From Streptococcus agalactiae ATCC 13813 (GTDB taxonomy: Bacteria > Bacillota > Bacilli > Lactobacillales > Streptococcaceae), in contig NZ_GL636070.1 of NCBI RefSeq assembly GCF_000186445.1, forward strand, positions 478,418 to 523,947: a DNA stretch of 45,530 bases, given 5' to 3'. The notes under the pieces were generated by a model. It did no database searches. It saw only the letters and a list, made by a program, of their open reading frames with translations, and had not been told where the DNA came from. A program made the position numbers and the translations under genes. Positions 1 to 8,796 of the stretch are shown piece after piece. The stretch's first letter is position 1. Every line of letters starts with the position of its first letter.

Positions 1-1
1 A

Positions 2-175
2 ACACTTTACAAACAACAAAATGCAGCAGTGACACCGCAAGTATCAAGCCCTAAATCAGAACGTCAGTTAACAGATTCAGAAATCTATGAACGTGCTCAA
101 AAACAAGTATTGCCAAATTATATTCAAGGTTCTCTCTCAGGTATCCTTAACCAACATTCAACTTTAAATGCTTAA
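2..175 (+). CDS. C-terminal part of an unrecognised protein (gene runs off the left edge)
   Basis: An open frame with no stop runs from the window edge to a TAA at 173-175 and gives 57 residues. The translation is hydrophilic and looks like an alpha-helical tail: it contains SERQLTDSEIYERAQKQVLP and ends NQHSTLNA. Codon use matches the neighbouring genes, and a strong intrinsic terminator follows 54 bases later, which supports a real gene end. I do not recognise the family from this tail. It shows no LPXTG sorting signal, transmembrane segment or cysteine. Confidence 0.6.
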   Translation, partial: TLYKQQNAAVTPQVSSPKSERQLTDSEIYERAQKQVLPNYIQGSLSGILNQHSTLNA

Positions 176-229
176 ATATATAAAGTAGATTAATGATTAA
201 ATAGTTAAGCTATTTAAAACAAATTGGAG

Positions 230-268
230 CTAGTGTTACACTTTTCAAAGTGTAACACTAGTTTTTTT
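230..268 (+). terminator. Intrinsic terminator of the left-edge gene
   Basis: CTAGTGTTACACTTT at 230-244 is perfectly complementary to 247-261 (tip unpaired in practice), and a run of seven T follows at 262-268. Confidence 0.9.
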
Positions 269-270
269 AG

Positions 271-445
271 TATGCTGATGGCTCTTAGAGACCATACAGC
301 TGATGAAAATACTAACTAAGCAGTGCAATCAGAGGACCTTCAAAGGCTGGTGCCAACATAAGGAGTAACTGAAGGTTGCAATACTATTTTTCCGAATATT
401 ACATGGCATAGTGTGATGAATAGGACTCCTCAAAATAGTATTTAG
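271..445. ncRNA. Hairpin-rich intergenic element, possible structured RNA
   Basis: No ORF of useful size lies between the terminator at 230-268 and menA. This part looks richer in G+C than its flanks. It holds nested complementary segments: ATGG 278-281 with CCAT 292-295; ACCTTCA 336-342 with TGAAGGT 370-376; GGC 345-347 with GCC 352-354; AGGAGT 361-366 with ACTCCT 425-430; and an 11-bp perfect pair AATACTATTTT 380-390 with AAAATAGTATT 432-442. The last two pairings cross, so they would form a pseudoknot or alternative states. No T-run closes it and no known riboswitch consensus was recognised. It could be a cis-regulatory RNA, a small RNA or a decayed element. Confidence 0.3.
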
Positions 446-539
446 TGTTCTAAGTGTGATTAACTCATTTTAAGAAAAATTTTTTGTATTTTTAATCAAA
501 AATCAAGCCCTATTGTTTTAAAAATGGTAGAAATTGCAT

Positions 540-545
540 TATAAT
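540..545 (+). promoter_or_regulatory. Candidate -10 box of the menA-ndh-cyd cluster
   Basis: A perfect TATAAT lies 38 bases before the menA start. No convincing -35 sits at 16-18 bp; TTGTTT at 513-518 is 21 bp away. A GAGAGGAC ribosome binding site follows at about 569-576. Confidence 0.4.
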
Positions 546-583
546 AGTATTGTTGAAGATTATGTATAGAGAGGACTTTAATA

Positions 584-1483
584 ATGACATTACCAATCTT
601 TCTAGAGTTGGTAGAAATGAAAGCCAAAACAGCTAGTGTTTTACCATTTTTGATTGGTTTGTGTTTTAGTGCTTATTACTACAATTCAGTACACCCTGTA
701 TATGTCGGTTTATTCTTCGTTGCTATGTTTTTATTCAATATGTTCGTTGACATTTGGAATAATTACAATGATTATCGGAATGCTGTGGATTTGGATTATA
801 AGAATGACACTAACATTATTGGTCGTGAGAACCTATCCCTACGCCAAATAGAAGTTATTATGGCAAGTTTAGTCATTACTTCTAGTATGATTGGTTTAGT
901 TTTAGTTTCCCAAGTCGGTCTGCCTCTTTTATGGATGGGACTTTTTTGTTTTGGAATTGGTGTTTTATATTCCTTTGGTCCGAGACCTTTATCTAGTCTG
1001 CCCTTAGGAGAAGTATTTTCTGGCTTGACAATGGGATTTATGATTAGTTTAATTTGTGTATATCTAAACACTTATCAAAACTTTTCGTGGGATATCCTCA
1101 ACTTAAGCAAAATTTTCTTGATTTCCTTGCCGAACACCTTATGGATTGCCAACCTAATGTTGGCGAATAATCTGTGCGACAAAGAAGAAGATGAAAAAAA
1201 TCATCGCTATACCCTTGTACATTATACAGGGATAAGAGGTGGACTCTTGCTGTTTGCTATTTCTAATAGTATAGCTTTATTGGCAATTGTTTTTGAATTT
1301 CTTTTTGGACTTGCGCCTGTTACAGTACTCTTGAGTTTGTTATTAATACCATTTATTTATAAGCAGACAAAACTATTGTGGCAAAAACAGGTTAAGAGAG
1401 AAACATTTGTTTGTGCGGTACGTATTCTAGCACTGGGATCTGCAACCCAAGTCTTAACGTATCTAATTGGAATCATTTTTTAG
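584..1483 (+). CDS. menA: 1,4-dihydroxy-2-naphthoate polyprenyltransferase (UbiA family)
   Basis: Integral membrane prenyltransferase that joins 1,4-dihydroxy-2-naphthoate to a polyprenyl diphosphate, giving demethylmenaquinone. The 299-aa protein has about eight hydrophobic segments. The first Asp-rich motif of the UbiA family is visible at residues 56-75 (DIWNNYNDYR, then DLDYKND), and the second near residues 195-208 (NNLCDKEEDEKNHR). The ATG has a GAGAGGAC Shine-Dalgarno. It lies 12 bases upstream of ndh and ahead of the cytochrome bd genes, so the cluster supplies quinone, electron donor and oxidase. The prenyl donor would come from the polyprenyl synthase at 8797-9776, which is frameshifted here. 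Confidence 0.9.
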   Translation: MTLPIFLELVEMKAKTASVLPFLIGLCFSAYYYNSVHPVYVGLFFVAMFLFNMFVDIWNNYNDYRNAVDLDYKNDTNIIGRENLSLRQIEVIMASLVITSSMIGLVLVSQVGLPLLWMGLFCFGIGVLYSFGPRPLSSLPLGEVFSGLTMGFMISLICVYLNTYQNFSWDILNLSKIFLISLPNTLWIANLMLANNLCDKEEDEKNHRYTLVHYTGIRGGLLLFAISNSIALLAIVFEFLFGLAPVTVLLSLLLIPFIYKQTKLLWQKQVKRETFVCAVRILALGSATQVLTYLIGIIF

Positions 1484-1495
1484 AGGAGTTTTATC

Positions 1496-2704
1496 ATGAA
1501 AGAAATCCTAGTTTTAGGTGCTGGTTATGCCGGTTTGAAAGCAGTTCGTAATTTACAAAAACAATCAGGTGATTTTCATATTACCCTTGTTGACATGAAT
1601 GATTATCACTACGAAGCTACAGAATTACATGAAGTAGCTGCAGGCTCTCAGCCAAAAGAAAAAATTACATTCCCAATTAAGGATGTTATCAACACTAATA
1701 AGGTTAACTTCATGCAAGATGAGGTGCTTAGAGTCGATGCTGAAAATAAAACAGTAACAGTTAAAAATAACGGTGAACTCCATTATGATTATGTCGTAGT
1801 TGCCTTAGGCTTTGTATCTGAAACTTTTGGCATCAAGGGTGCTATGGAGAATGCTTTGCAGATGACCAATATTTCGCAAGCAGAAAACATCCATAATCAC
1901 ATTGTTAATACAATGAAGTTGTATCGTGAGACAAAAGATGAAAATCTTCTCAAACTCTTAGTATGTGGTGCTGGTTTTACAGGCATTGAGTTAGCCGGAG
2001 CTATGGTTGATGAGCGACCAAAATATGCTGCTTTAGCGGGTGTAAAACCTGAACAAATTGAAATTATTTGTGTAGAGGCAGCAACTCGCATCCTACCAAT
2101 GTTTGATGATGAATTAGCGCAATATGGTGTCAACTTAATTAAGGATTTAGGTATTAATTTGATGCTTGGAAGTATGATTAAGGAAATCAAACCGGGTGAA
2201 GTTGTTTATGGTACTAGTAAAGAGGATGAAGAACTCAAATCTATTACCGCAGGTACTATCATTTGGACAACAGGTGTTAGTGGAAGTCCGGTTATGGGAG
2301 AATCAGGATTTGATCAACGTCGTGGACGTGTAATGGTCAACAGTGATTTGCGTGATCCAAAATACGATAATGTTTATGTTATCGGTGATGTGTCTGCATT
2401 TATGGACACTGAGTCTGGTCGCCCATTCCCAACAACAGCTCAAATTGCAACTCGTATGGGAGCTCATGTTGCTAAAAACCTTTTACATCAAATCAAAGGT
2501 GAAGCCACAGAAGACTTTTCGTATAGTCCGCAAGGCACAGTTGCTTCAGTAGGAAATACGCATGGACTTGGTGTTGTTGGAAAAACTAAAATTAAAAAAT
2601 ACCCTGCATCGGTTATGAAGAAGATTATCATGAACAAATCACTTGTTGATATGGGTGGACTTAAAGAACTTCTAGCTAAGGGACGTTTTGATTTATATCA
2701 TTAA
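1496..2704 (+). CDS. ndh: Type II NADH dehydrogenase (NADH:quinone oxidoreductase)
   Basis: Single-subunit, membrane-associated FAD enzyme that passes electrons from NADH to (demethyl)menaquinone without pumping protons. The FAD-binding GAGYAG is at residues 8-13 after a short beta strand, the NAD-binding GAGFTGIE starts at residue 158, and the second FAD motif VYVIGDVSAF lies near residue 295. The length of 402 aa is normal for NDH-2. The start has an AGAGGAG ribosome binding site. It sits between menA and cydA and is the likely electron donor of the cytochrome bd chain. Confidence 0.92.
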   Translation: MKEILVLGAGYAGLKAVRNLQKQSGDFHITLVDMNDYHYEATELHEVAAGSQPKEKITFPIKDVINTNKVNFMQDEVLRVDAENKTVTVKNNGELHYDYVVVALGFVSETFGIKGAMENALQMTNISQAENIHNHIVNTMKLYRETKDENLLKLLVCGAGFTGIELAGAMVDERPKYAALAGVKPEQIEIICVEAATRILPMFDDELAQYGVNLIKDLGINLMLGSMIKEIKPGEVVYGTSKEDEELKSITAGTIIWTTGVSGSPVMGESGFDQRRGRVMVNSDLRDPKYDNVYVIGDVSAFMDTESGRPFPTTAQIATRMGAHVAKNLLHQIKGEATEDFSYSPQGTVASVGNTHGLGVVGKTKIKKYPASVMKKIIMNKSLVDMGGLKELLAKGRFDLYH

Positions 2705-2806
2705 GATATTAAAGTAAGTTATTTACCAATTGTTACGAAGCTAGGAAACTAGCTCTTGCAGATATTTCTATAAAAGAAATGATTAAAACAAAATAAGAGG
2801 TTTTGT

Positions 2807-4234
2807 ATGACAATTGAAACTTTAGCTCGTTTTCAATTTGCGATGACTACAGTTTTCCACTTTTTCTTTGTACCATTTACAATTGGTACATGCCTAGTGG
2901 TTGCTATTATGGAGACAATGTATGTTATCACAAAAAATGAAGAGTATAAAAAATTGACAAAATTTTGGGGTAATATCATGCTCCTTAGTTTTGCAGTTGG
3001 TGTTGTGACAGGTATCATTCAAGAGTTCCAATTTGGAATGAACTGGTCAGACTATTCACGTTTCGTAGGTGATATTTTTGGAGCTCCATTGGCTATTGAA
3101 GCTTTATTAGCTTTCTTTATGGAATCTACTTTCCTTGGTTTATGGATGTTTACATGGGATAACAAGAAAATTAGTAAAAAATTACATGTGATATTCATTT
3201 GGCTAGTGGTTTTTGGCTCATTAATGTCAGCGATGTGGATTCTTACTGCTAATAGCTTCATGCAACATCCTGTTGGTTATGAAGTTGTAAACGGTAGAGC
3301 GCAAATGACTGATTTTCTTGCACTTATAAAAAATCCACAGTTCTTCTATGAATTTACCCATGTTATTTTTGGTGCCATTACGATGGGTGGTACAGTGGTT
3401 GCTGGTATGTCAGCCTTCCGCCTCTTAAAATCAGAACAGCTGAAAGATACAACGGTTGAACTTTATAAGAAATCAGTTCGTATTGGTTTAGTAGTAGCAC
3501 TTCTTGGTTCAATTTCAGTTATGGGAGTTGGGGATTTACAAATGAAAGCCTTGATTCACGATCAACCAATGAAATTTGCTGCTATGGAAGGTGATTATGA
3601 AGATTCGGGTGATCCTGCAGCTTGGAGTGTAGTTGCTTGGGCAAATGAAGCAGAACACAAACAAGTTTTTGGGATCAAGATTCCCTATATGTTGAGTATT
3701 TTATCTTACGGAAAACCATCTGGTTCTGTGAAAGGTATGGATACAGCTAATAAAGAATTGGTTGCTAAGTATGGTAAAGATAACTACTACCCAATGGTTA
3801 ACCTACTTTTCTATGGTTTCCGTACAATGGCGGCGATGGGAACAGCTATTATGGGTGTTTCTGTTTTAGGACTCTTTTTAACTCGTAAGAAAAAACCAAT
3901 TCTTTATAAACACAAATGGATGCTTTGGATTGTTGCTTTAACAACTTTTGCACCATTCTTAGCCAATACATTTGGTTGGATTGTGACAGAACAAGGACGA
4001 TACCCTTGGACTGTCTATGGTCTTTTCAAGATTAAGGACTCTGTCTCTCCAAACGTTTCAGTTGCATCATTATTTGTTTCCAATACTGTGTACTTCTTGT
4101 TGTTTGGTGGTTTAGCGGTGATGATGATAAGCCTAACAATAAGAGAATTGAAGAAAGGGCCAGAGTATGAAGATGAACACGGACATCATGGTGCCTATAC
4201 TTCAATTGATCCCTTTGAGAAAGGAGCATACTAA
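2807..4234 (+). CDS. cydA: Cytochrome bd ubiquinol/menaquinol oxidase subunit I
   Basis: Catalytic, haem-bearing subunit of the cytochrome bd terminal oxidase, which oxidises quinol and reduces oxygen to water. The 475-aa polytopic protein has His18 (TTVFHFFF) and His185 (EFTHVIFG) where the family places haem ligands, and the conserved GRYPW at residues 397-401 (GRQPW in E. coli). The short Q-loop form agrees with the length below E. coli CydA. It follows ndh by 102 bases, starts after AAGAGG and abuts cydB. In group B streptococcus the enzyme works only when haem and a quinone are supplied; that is established knowledge, not visible here. Confidence 0.95.
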   Translation: MTIETLARFQFAMTTVFHFFFVPFTIGTCLVVAIMETMYVITKNEEYKKLTKFWGNIMLLSFAVGVVTGIIQEFQFGMNWSDYSRFVGDIFGAPLAIEALLAFFMESTFLGLWMFTWDNKKISKKLHVIFIWLVVFGSLMSAMWILTANSFMQHPVGYEVVNGRAQMTDFLALIKNPQFFYEFTHVIFGAITMGGTVVAGMSAFRLLKSEQLKDTTVELYKKSVRIGLVVALLGSISVMGVGDLQMKALIHDQPMKFAAMEGDYEDSGDPAAWSVVAWANEAEHKQVFGIKIPYMLSILSYGKPSGSVKGMDTANKELVAKYGKDNYYPMVNLLFYGFRTMAAMGTAIMGVSVLGLFLTRKKKPILYKHKWMLWIVALTTFAPFLANTFGWIVTEQGRYPWTVYGLFKIKDSVSPNVSVASLFVSNTVYFLLFGGLAVMMISLTIRELKKGPEYEDEHGHHGAYTSIDPFEKGAY

Positions 4235-5254
4235 ATGAGTGCTTTACAATTCTTTTGGTTTTTCCTAATCGGCCTCCTATTTTCAGGATTCTTCTTCCTT
4301 GAAGGATTCGACTTTGGGGTTGGGATGGCTGTTCAAACTTTAACACATAATGAGCATGAAAAAGATCAAGTAGTAGAAACCATTGGCCCAGTTTGGGATG
4401 GTAATGAAGTTTGGCTTCTTACCGGTGGTGGAGCAATGTTTGCTTCTTTTCCATACTGGTATGCTTCACTATTTAGTGGTTACTATTTGATTCTCCTTAC
4501 GATTCTCTTTGGATTAATTATTCGTGGTGTTTCCTTCGAATTTAGACATAAAGTTCCTGCAGAGAAAAAGCAGTTTTGGAACTGGACCTTAACAATTGGT
4601 TCTGCTATTGTTCCATTCTTCTTTGGGATTATGTTTATAAGTTTGATTCAAGGTATGCCACTTGATGCTAGTGGTAACTTATCAGCTCAATTCAGTGATT
4701 ACTTTAATATATTCTCGTTGGTGGGTGGAGTTGCAATGGTATTGCTAGCCTATCTTCATGGTTTAAACTACATTGCATTGAAGACAGAAGGGCCAATTAG
4801 AGAGCGTGCCCGTAATTATGCTCAGTTGCTTTATTGGGTACTCTATCTTGGTTTAGCCTTGTTTGCAGTTCTCTTGTATTTCAAGACAGATTTCTTTAGC
4901 AATCATCCGATAGTTACGACAATTATGGTTTTGGTTATTGTTGTATTAGCTGTATTAGCGCATGCTTCAACTTTTAAAGGAGCAGAGATGACAGCATTTT
5001 TAGCGAGTGGTCTCAGTCTTGTTTCAGTGGTTGTTCTGTTGTTCCAAGGTCTATTCCCACGAGTTATGATTTCATCAATTAGCCCTAAATATGATTTGCT
5101 GATTCAAAATGCGTCCTCAACGCCATATACTTTAAAAGTAATATCGATTGTCGCAATTACTCTAGTTCCCTTTGTTCTAGCTTATACAGCATGGGCATAT
5201 TATATCTTTAGAAAACGTATTACCTTGCCAGTGATTGTGACAGGAGAAAAATAA
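4235..5254 (+). CDS. cydB: Cytochrome bd oxidase subunit II
   Basis: Structural partner of CydA with about eight to nine membrane segments over 339 aa. The N-terminal family signature LEGFDFGVGM and the following GPVWDGNEVWL are clear. The start codon directly follows the cydA stop and the last base of its stop codon overlaps the next gene's ATG, so cydA, cydB and the exporter genes are translationally coupled. A Shine-Dalgarno (GAGAAAGGAGC) lies inside the end of cydA. Confidence 0.95.
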   Translation: MSALQFFWFFLIGLLFSGFFFLEGFDFGVGMAVQTLTHNEHEKDQVVETIGPVWDGNEVWLLTGGGAMFASFPYWYASLFSGYYLILLTILFGLIIRGVSFEFRHKVPAEKKQFWNWTLTIGSAIVPFFFGIMFISLIQGMPLDASGNLSAQFSDYFNIFSLVGGVAMVLLAYLHGLNYIALKTEGPIRERARNYAQLLYWVLYLGLALFAVLLYFKTDFFSNHPIVTTIMVLVIVVLAVLAHASTFKGAEMTAFLASGLSLVSVVVLLFQGLFPRVMISSISPKYDLLIQNASSTPYTLKVISIVAITLVPFVLAYTAWAYYIFRKRITLPVIVTGEK

Positions 5255-6972
5255 TGCTAGATAAAGCGGTTATGCGCTTGTCAGGTATTCATAAGTTGTT
5301 AGGATTGCTTGCGGGACTTGATGTTCTTCAAGCAATCTTTATTATCGGACAAGCTTATTATTTGAGTCTTTCTATAACTGGTTTGTGGGAAGGACAAAAA
5401 CTTTCTTCTCAAACGGTTTATATTTTGTTATTTATGGTCTCATATTTAGGCCGTCATGTTATTGATTACATCAAAAATAGAAAACTTGATGACTTTTCAA
5501 CAGCACAATCTAGTCTTTTGAGACGTCAATTATTAGATAAGTTATTTGATCTAGGTCCTAAAGTCGTTCAAGAACAAGGAACTGGTAATGTTGTTACAAT
5601 GGCACTAGATGGTGTTTCTTTAGTTGAAAATTATTTACGTTTAGTCTTGAATAAGATGATTAATATGTCTATTATTCCATGGATTATTCTAGCTTATATT
5701 TTCTATTTAGATATTGAATCAGGTGCAATTTTACTTATCGTTTTTCCTTTAATTATCATCTTTATGATTATTTTAGGCTATGCGGCTCAAGCTAAAGCAG
5801 ATAAACAATATGAATCCTATCAAGTACTTTCTAATCATTTTTTAGATTCATTACGAGGCATTGATACTCTCAAATATTTTGGTCTTAGTAAACGTTATGG
5901 TAAAAGCATTTATCAAACTAGTGAATCTTTTCGTAAAGCAACAATGAGTACTTTGAAAATTGGTATTTTATCAACGTTTGCTTTAGACTTTTTTACAACT
6001 TTATCCATTGCTATCGTTGCTGTTTTTCTAGGTTTACGATTATTAAATGAGCAGATTTACCTTTTACCGGCTTTAACAATTTTGATTTTATCCCCTGAAT
6101 ACTTTTTACCCGTAAGAGATTTTTCTAGTGATTATCATGCAACGTTAGACGGGAAAAATGCATTTCAAGCGATTCAAAAAGTTCTAAACAAAACTGGTAT
6201 TAAAGGTGAGCAATTAGTCATAGATGATTGGTCTAAAGAGAGTCATTTGGATTTAGAAAACATTGCTATTGCGTACAACCAAAAACGTGTTGTTGAGGAT
6301 GTAACCTTACGATTTAGAGGGCATCAAAAGGTTGCTTTAGTAGGAGTTAGTGGTTCAGGTAAGTCTAGCTTAATTAACCTTCTGAGTGGTTTTTTAGAGC
6401 CTGATAATGGTTCTTTAAAAGTGGATGGTAGAGAAGTGACTAACCTTGATCAAGAAGATTGGCATAAACAGATGATCTATATTCCTCAAACTCCTTATGT
6501 TTTTGAAATGTCATTACGTGATAATATTACCTTCTATACTCCCAATGCTAGTGACGAAGAGGTGATAAGAGCGATTCATATGGTAGGTTTAGATAGCTTG
6601 CTAAGCGAGTTACCTGACGGTTTAGAAACGCGTATTGGTAATGGAGCGCGTCCGCTTAGTGGAGGACAAGCCCAGCGTATAGCTCTGGCTCGTGCTTTTC
6701 TTGATCAAAATCGTCGTATTATGGTTTTTGATGAACCAACTGCTCATTTAGATATTGAAACAGAGTTAGAATTAAAAGAGAAAATGTTGCCACTGATGTC
6801 AGATCGTTTAGTTATCTTTGCAACTCATCGTCTTCACTGGTTGAACCAAATGGATGTTATAGTCGTTATGGAGAAGGGGAGAGTTGCAGAAGTAGGCACT
6901 TATCAGGAATTATTAGCTAAAAAAGGATATCTCTATCAACTGAAGCATGCTATGGGAGGAAATAATGTTTAA
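5254..6972 (+). CDS. cydD: CydDC-type thiol ABC exporter, first half-transporter
   Basis: ABC half-transporter with an N-terminal six-helix membrane domain (about residues 15-300) and a C-terminal nucleotide-binding domain. Walker A is GVSGSGKSS, the signature is LSGGQAQRIALARAF and Walker B is IMVFDEPTAHLD. With the next gene it forms the heterodimer needed for assembly of cytochrome bd; in E. coli it exports cysteine and glutathione. The QAQR-type signature matches E. coli CydD. In streptococci and Bacillus the first gene is often called cydC by position, so the letter is a naming choice. It overlaps cydB by one base and the next gene by eight. Confidence 0.88.
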   Translation: MLDKAVMRLSGIHKLLGLLAGLDVLQAIFIIGQAYYLSLSITGLWEGQKLSSQTVYILLFMVSYLGRHVIDYIKNRKLDDFSTAQSSLLRRQLLDKLFDLGPKVVQEQGTGNVVTMALDGVSLVENYLRLVLNKMINMSIIPWIILAYIFYLDIESGAILLIVFPLIIIFMIILGYAAQAKADKQYESYQVLSNHFLDSLRGIDTLKYFGLSKRYGKSIYQTSESFRKATMSTLKIGILSTFALDFFTTLSIAIVAVFLGLRLLNEQIYLLPALTILILSPEYFLPVRDFSSDYHATLDGKNAFQAIQKVLNKTGIKGEQLVIDDWSKESHLDLENIAIAYNQKRVVEDVTLRFRGHQKVALVGVSGSGKSSLINLLSGFLEPDNGSLKVDGREVTNLDQEDWHKQMIYIPQTPYVFEMSLRDNITFYTPNASDEEVIRAIHMVGLDSLLSELPDGLETRIGNGARPLSGGQAQRIALARAFLDQNRRIMVFDEPTAHLDIETELELKEKMLPLMSDRLVIFATHRLHWLNQMDVIVVMEKGRVAEVGTYQELLAKKGYLYQLKHAMGGNNV

Positions 6973-8713
6973 AATCCCTTTGTTTAAAGAATTAAAGACA
7001 GATCAATGGGTAAAACCATTTTTCAAACAATATAAAGTTTCCTTAGTAATTGCTCTTTTCCTTGGTTTTATGACTTTTTTTTCTGCCAGTGCTCTTATGT
7101 TTAATTCGGGCTATCTGATTAGTAAGTCAGCTTCACTACCGAGTAATATTCTTCTAGTATATGTTCCAATTGTACTAACACGTGCTTTTGGTATTGGACG
7201 CCCTGTTTTTCGTTATATAGAACGCCTAACGAGTCACAATTGGGTATTACGAATGACTTCACAACTGCGCTTGAAGCTTTACCATTCCTTAGAAAGCAAT
7301 GCTATCTTTATGAAGCGTGATTTTCGTTTAGGAGATGTTATGGGGCTTTTAGCGGAGGATATTAATTATTTGCAAAATTTGTATCTTAGGACAATATTTC
7401 CAACGATTATAGCGTGGTTATTATATAGCTTTATTATTATTGCAACAGGCTTCTTTTCTCTAGGGTTCGCTTTAATGATGTTGCTTTATTTAGCTATTAT
7501 GATTTTTGTTTTTCCACTTTGGTCGATTTTAGCTAATGGTGCTCGTCAGACTCGTGAAAAAGAATTAAAAAATCATCTTTATACTGATTTGACAGATAAT
7601 GTCTTAGGTATTTCAGACTGGATTTTTAGTCAACGTGGTCAAGAGTACGTCGCCTTGCATGAGCGTTCGGAAAGTGAACTCATGGCTGTTCAGAAAAAAA
7701 TTCGTTCCTTTGATAATCGTAGAGCTCTTATTGTGGAATTAGTTTTTGGCTTTCTAGCTATTTTGGTTATTATTTGGGCTAGTAATCAGTTTATTGGTCA
7801 CAGAGGTGGCGAAGCTAACTGGATTGCAGCATTTGTTCTAACAGTATTTCCCTTGTCAGAGGCATTTGCTGGTTTGTCTGCTGCTGCTCAAGAAACAAAT
7901 AAATATTCTGATTCAATTCATCGTCTTAATGAATTATCAGAAACGTATTTTGAAACAACTCAAAATCAATTGCCTAATAAGCCATACGATTTTTCCGTCA
8001 AGAATTTAAGTTTCCAGTATAAACCACAAGAGAAATGGGTTTTGCATCATTTAGATTTGGATATTAAAGAAGGAGAAAAAATTGCTATTTTAGGGCGTAG
8101 TGGTTCTGGCAAGAGTACCTTAGCTAGTCTACTTCGTGGCGACTTGAAAGCAAGTCAAGGGGAGATTACCCTAGGCGGTGCTGATGTTTCAATAGTTGGT
8201 GATTGCATTTCTAACTATATTGGAGTAATACAACAAGCGCCCTACCTTTTTAATACAACCCTGCTAAATAACATTCGCATTGGAAACCAAGATGCTAGTG
8301 AAGAAGATGTATGGAAAGTTCTTGAACGAGTTGGATTGAAAGAGATGGTCACTGATTTATCAGATGGTCTCTATACAATGGTTGATGAAGCTGGACTTAG
8401 GTTTTCAGGTGGCGAAAGGCATAGAATTGCTTTGGCTAGAATCTTACTAAAAGATGTCCCAATTGTTGTCTTAGATGAGCCAACTGTTGGACTTGATCCT
8501 ATTACTGAACAAGCCTTACTAAGGGTATTTATGAAAGAATTGGAAGGTAAGACCTTAGTTTGGATTACACATCACTTAAAAGGTATTGAACATGCTGATC
8601 GTATCTTATTTATAGAAAATGGGCAATTAGAGTTGGAAGGTTCTCCTCAAGAATTGTATCAAAGTAGCCAACGTTACCGTCAGCTGAAAGCCGCTGATGA
8701 TGGTGATCTATGA
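6965..8713 (+). CDS. cydC: CydDC-type thiol ABC exporter, second half-transporter
   Basis: Second half of the exporter, 582 aa. Membrane helices occupy about residues 20-310. The nucleotide-binding domain has Walker [15 protein letters not shown], signature FSGGERHRIALARIL and Walker B IVVLDEPTVGLD. The GGE-type signature is the E. coli CydC type. I chose the ATG at 6965 because a GGGAGGA ribosome binding site sits at 6954-6960; an in-frame ATG at 6947 has no such site. It is often labelled cydD in streptococci. A terminator follows the stop. Confidence 0.88.
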   Translation: MFKIPLFKELKTDQWVKPFFKQYKVSLVIALFLGFMTFFSASALMFNSGYLISKSASLPSNILLVYVPIVLTRAFGIGRPVFRYIERLTSHNWVLRMTSQLRLKLYHSLESNAIFMKRDFRLGDVMGLLAEDINYLQNLYLRTIFPTIIAWLLYSFIIIATGFFSLGFALMMLLYLAIMIFVFPLWSILANGARQTREKELKNHLYTDLTDNVLGISDWIFSQRGQEYVALHERSESELMAVQKKIRSFDNRRALIVELVFGFLAILVIIWASNQFIGHRGGEANWIAAFVLTVFPLSEAFAGLSAAAQETNKYSDSIHRLNELSETYFETTQNQLPNKPYDFSVKNLSFQYKPQEKWVLHHLDLDIKEGEKIAILGRSGSGKSTLASLLRGDLKASQGEITLGGADVSIVGDCISNYIGVIQQAPYLFNTTLLNNIRIGNQDASEEDVWKVLERVGLKEMVTDLSDGLYTMVDEAGLRFSGGERHRIALARILLKDVPIVVLDEPTVGLDPITEQALLRVFMKELEGKTLVWITHHLKGIEHADRILFIENGQLELEGSPQELYQSSQRYRQLKAADDGDL

Positions 8714-8744
8714 TAATTGATAGGTGCGATAAATAAATGATAAT

Positions 8745-8790
8745 AAAAAACATTCCCTAACTGCTTTTCTAGCAATGTGGAATGTTTTTT
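8745..8790. terminator. Bidirectional terminator between the cyd operon and the polyprenyl synthase
   Basis: AAAAAACATTCC at 8745-8756 pairs with GGAATGTTTTTT at 8779-8790, with an inner TGCT/AGCA stem. A-run and T-run flanks allow use on both strands. Confidence 0.88.
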
Positions 8791-8796
8791 TATTAT

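Noticed and set aside
336..376. GGTGCC-containing segment resembling a T-box antiterminator
   Set aside because: The T-box consensus core, specifier stem and a downstream terminator are missing, and menA is not an aminoacylation gene.
4032..4346. 104-codon minus-strand ORF across the cydA-cydB junction
   Set aside because: Shadow of two certain genes; low-complexity translation and no ribosome binding site.
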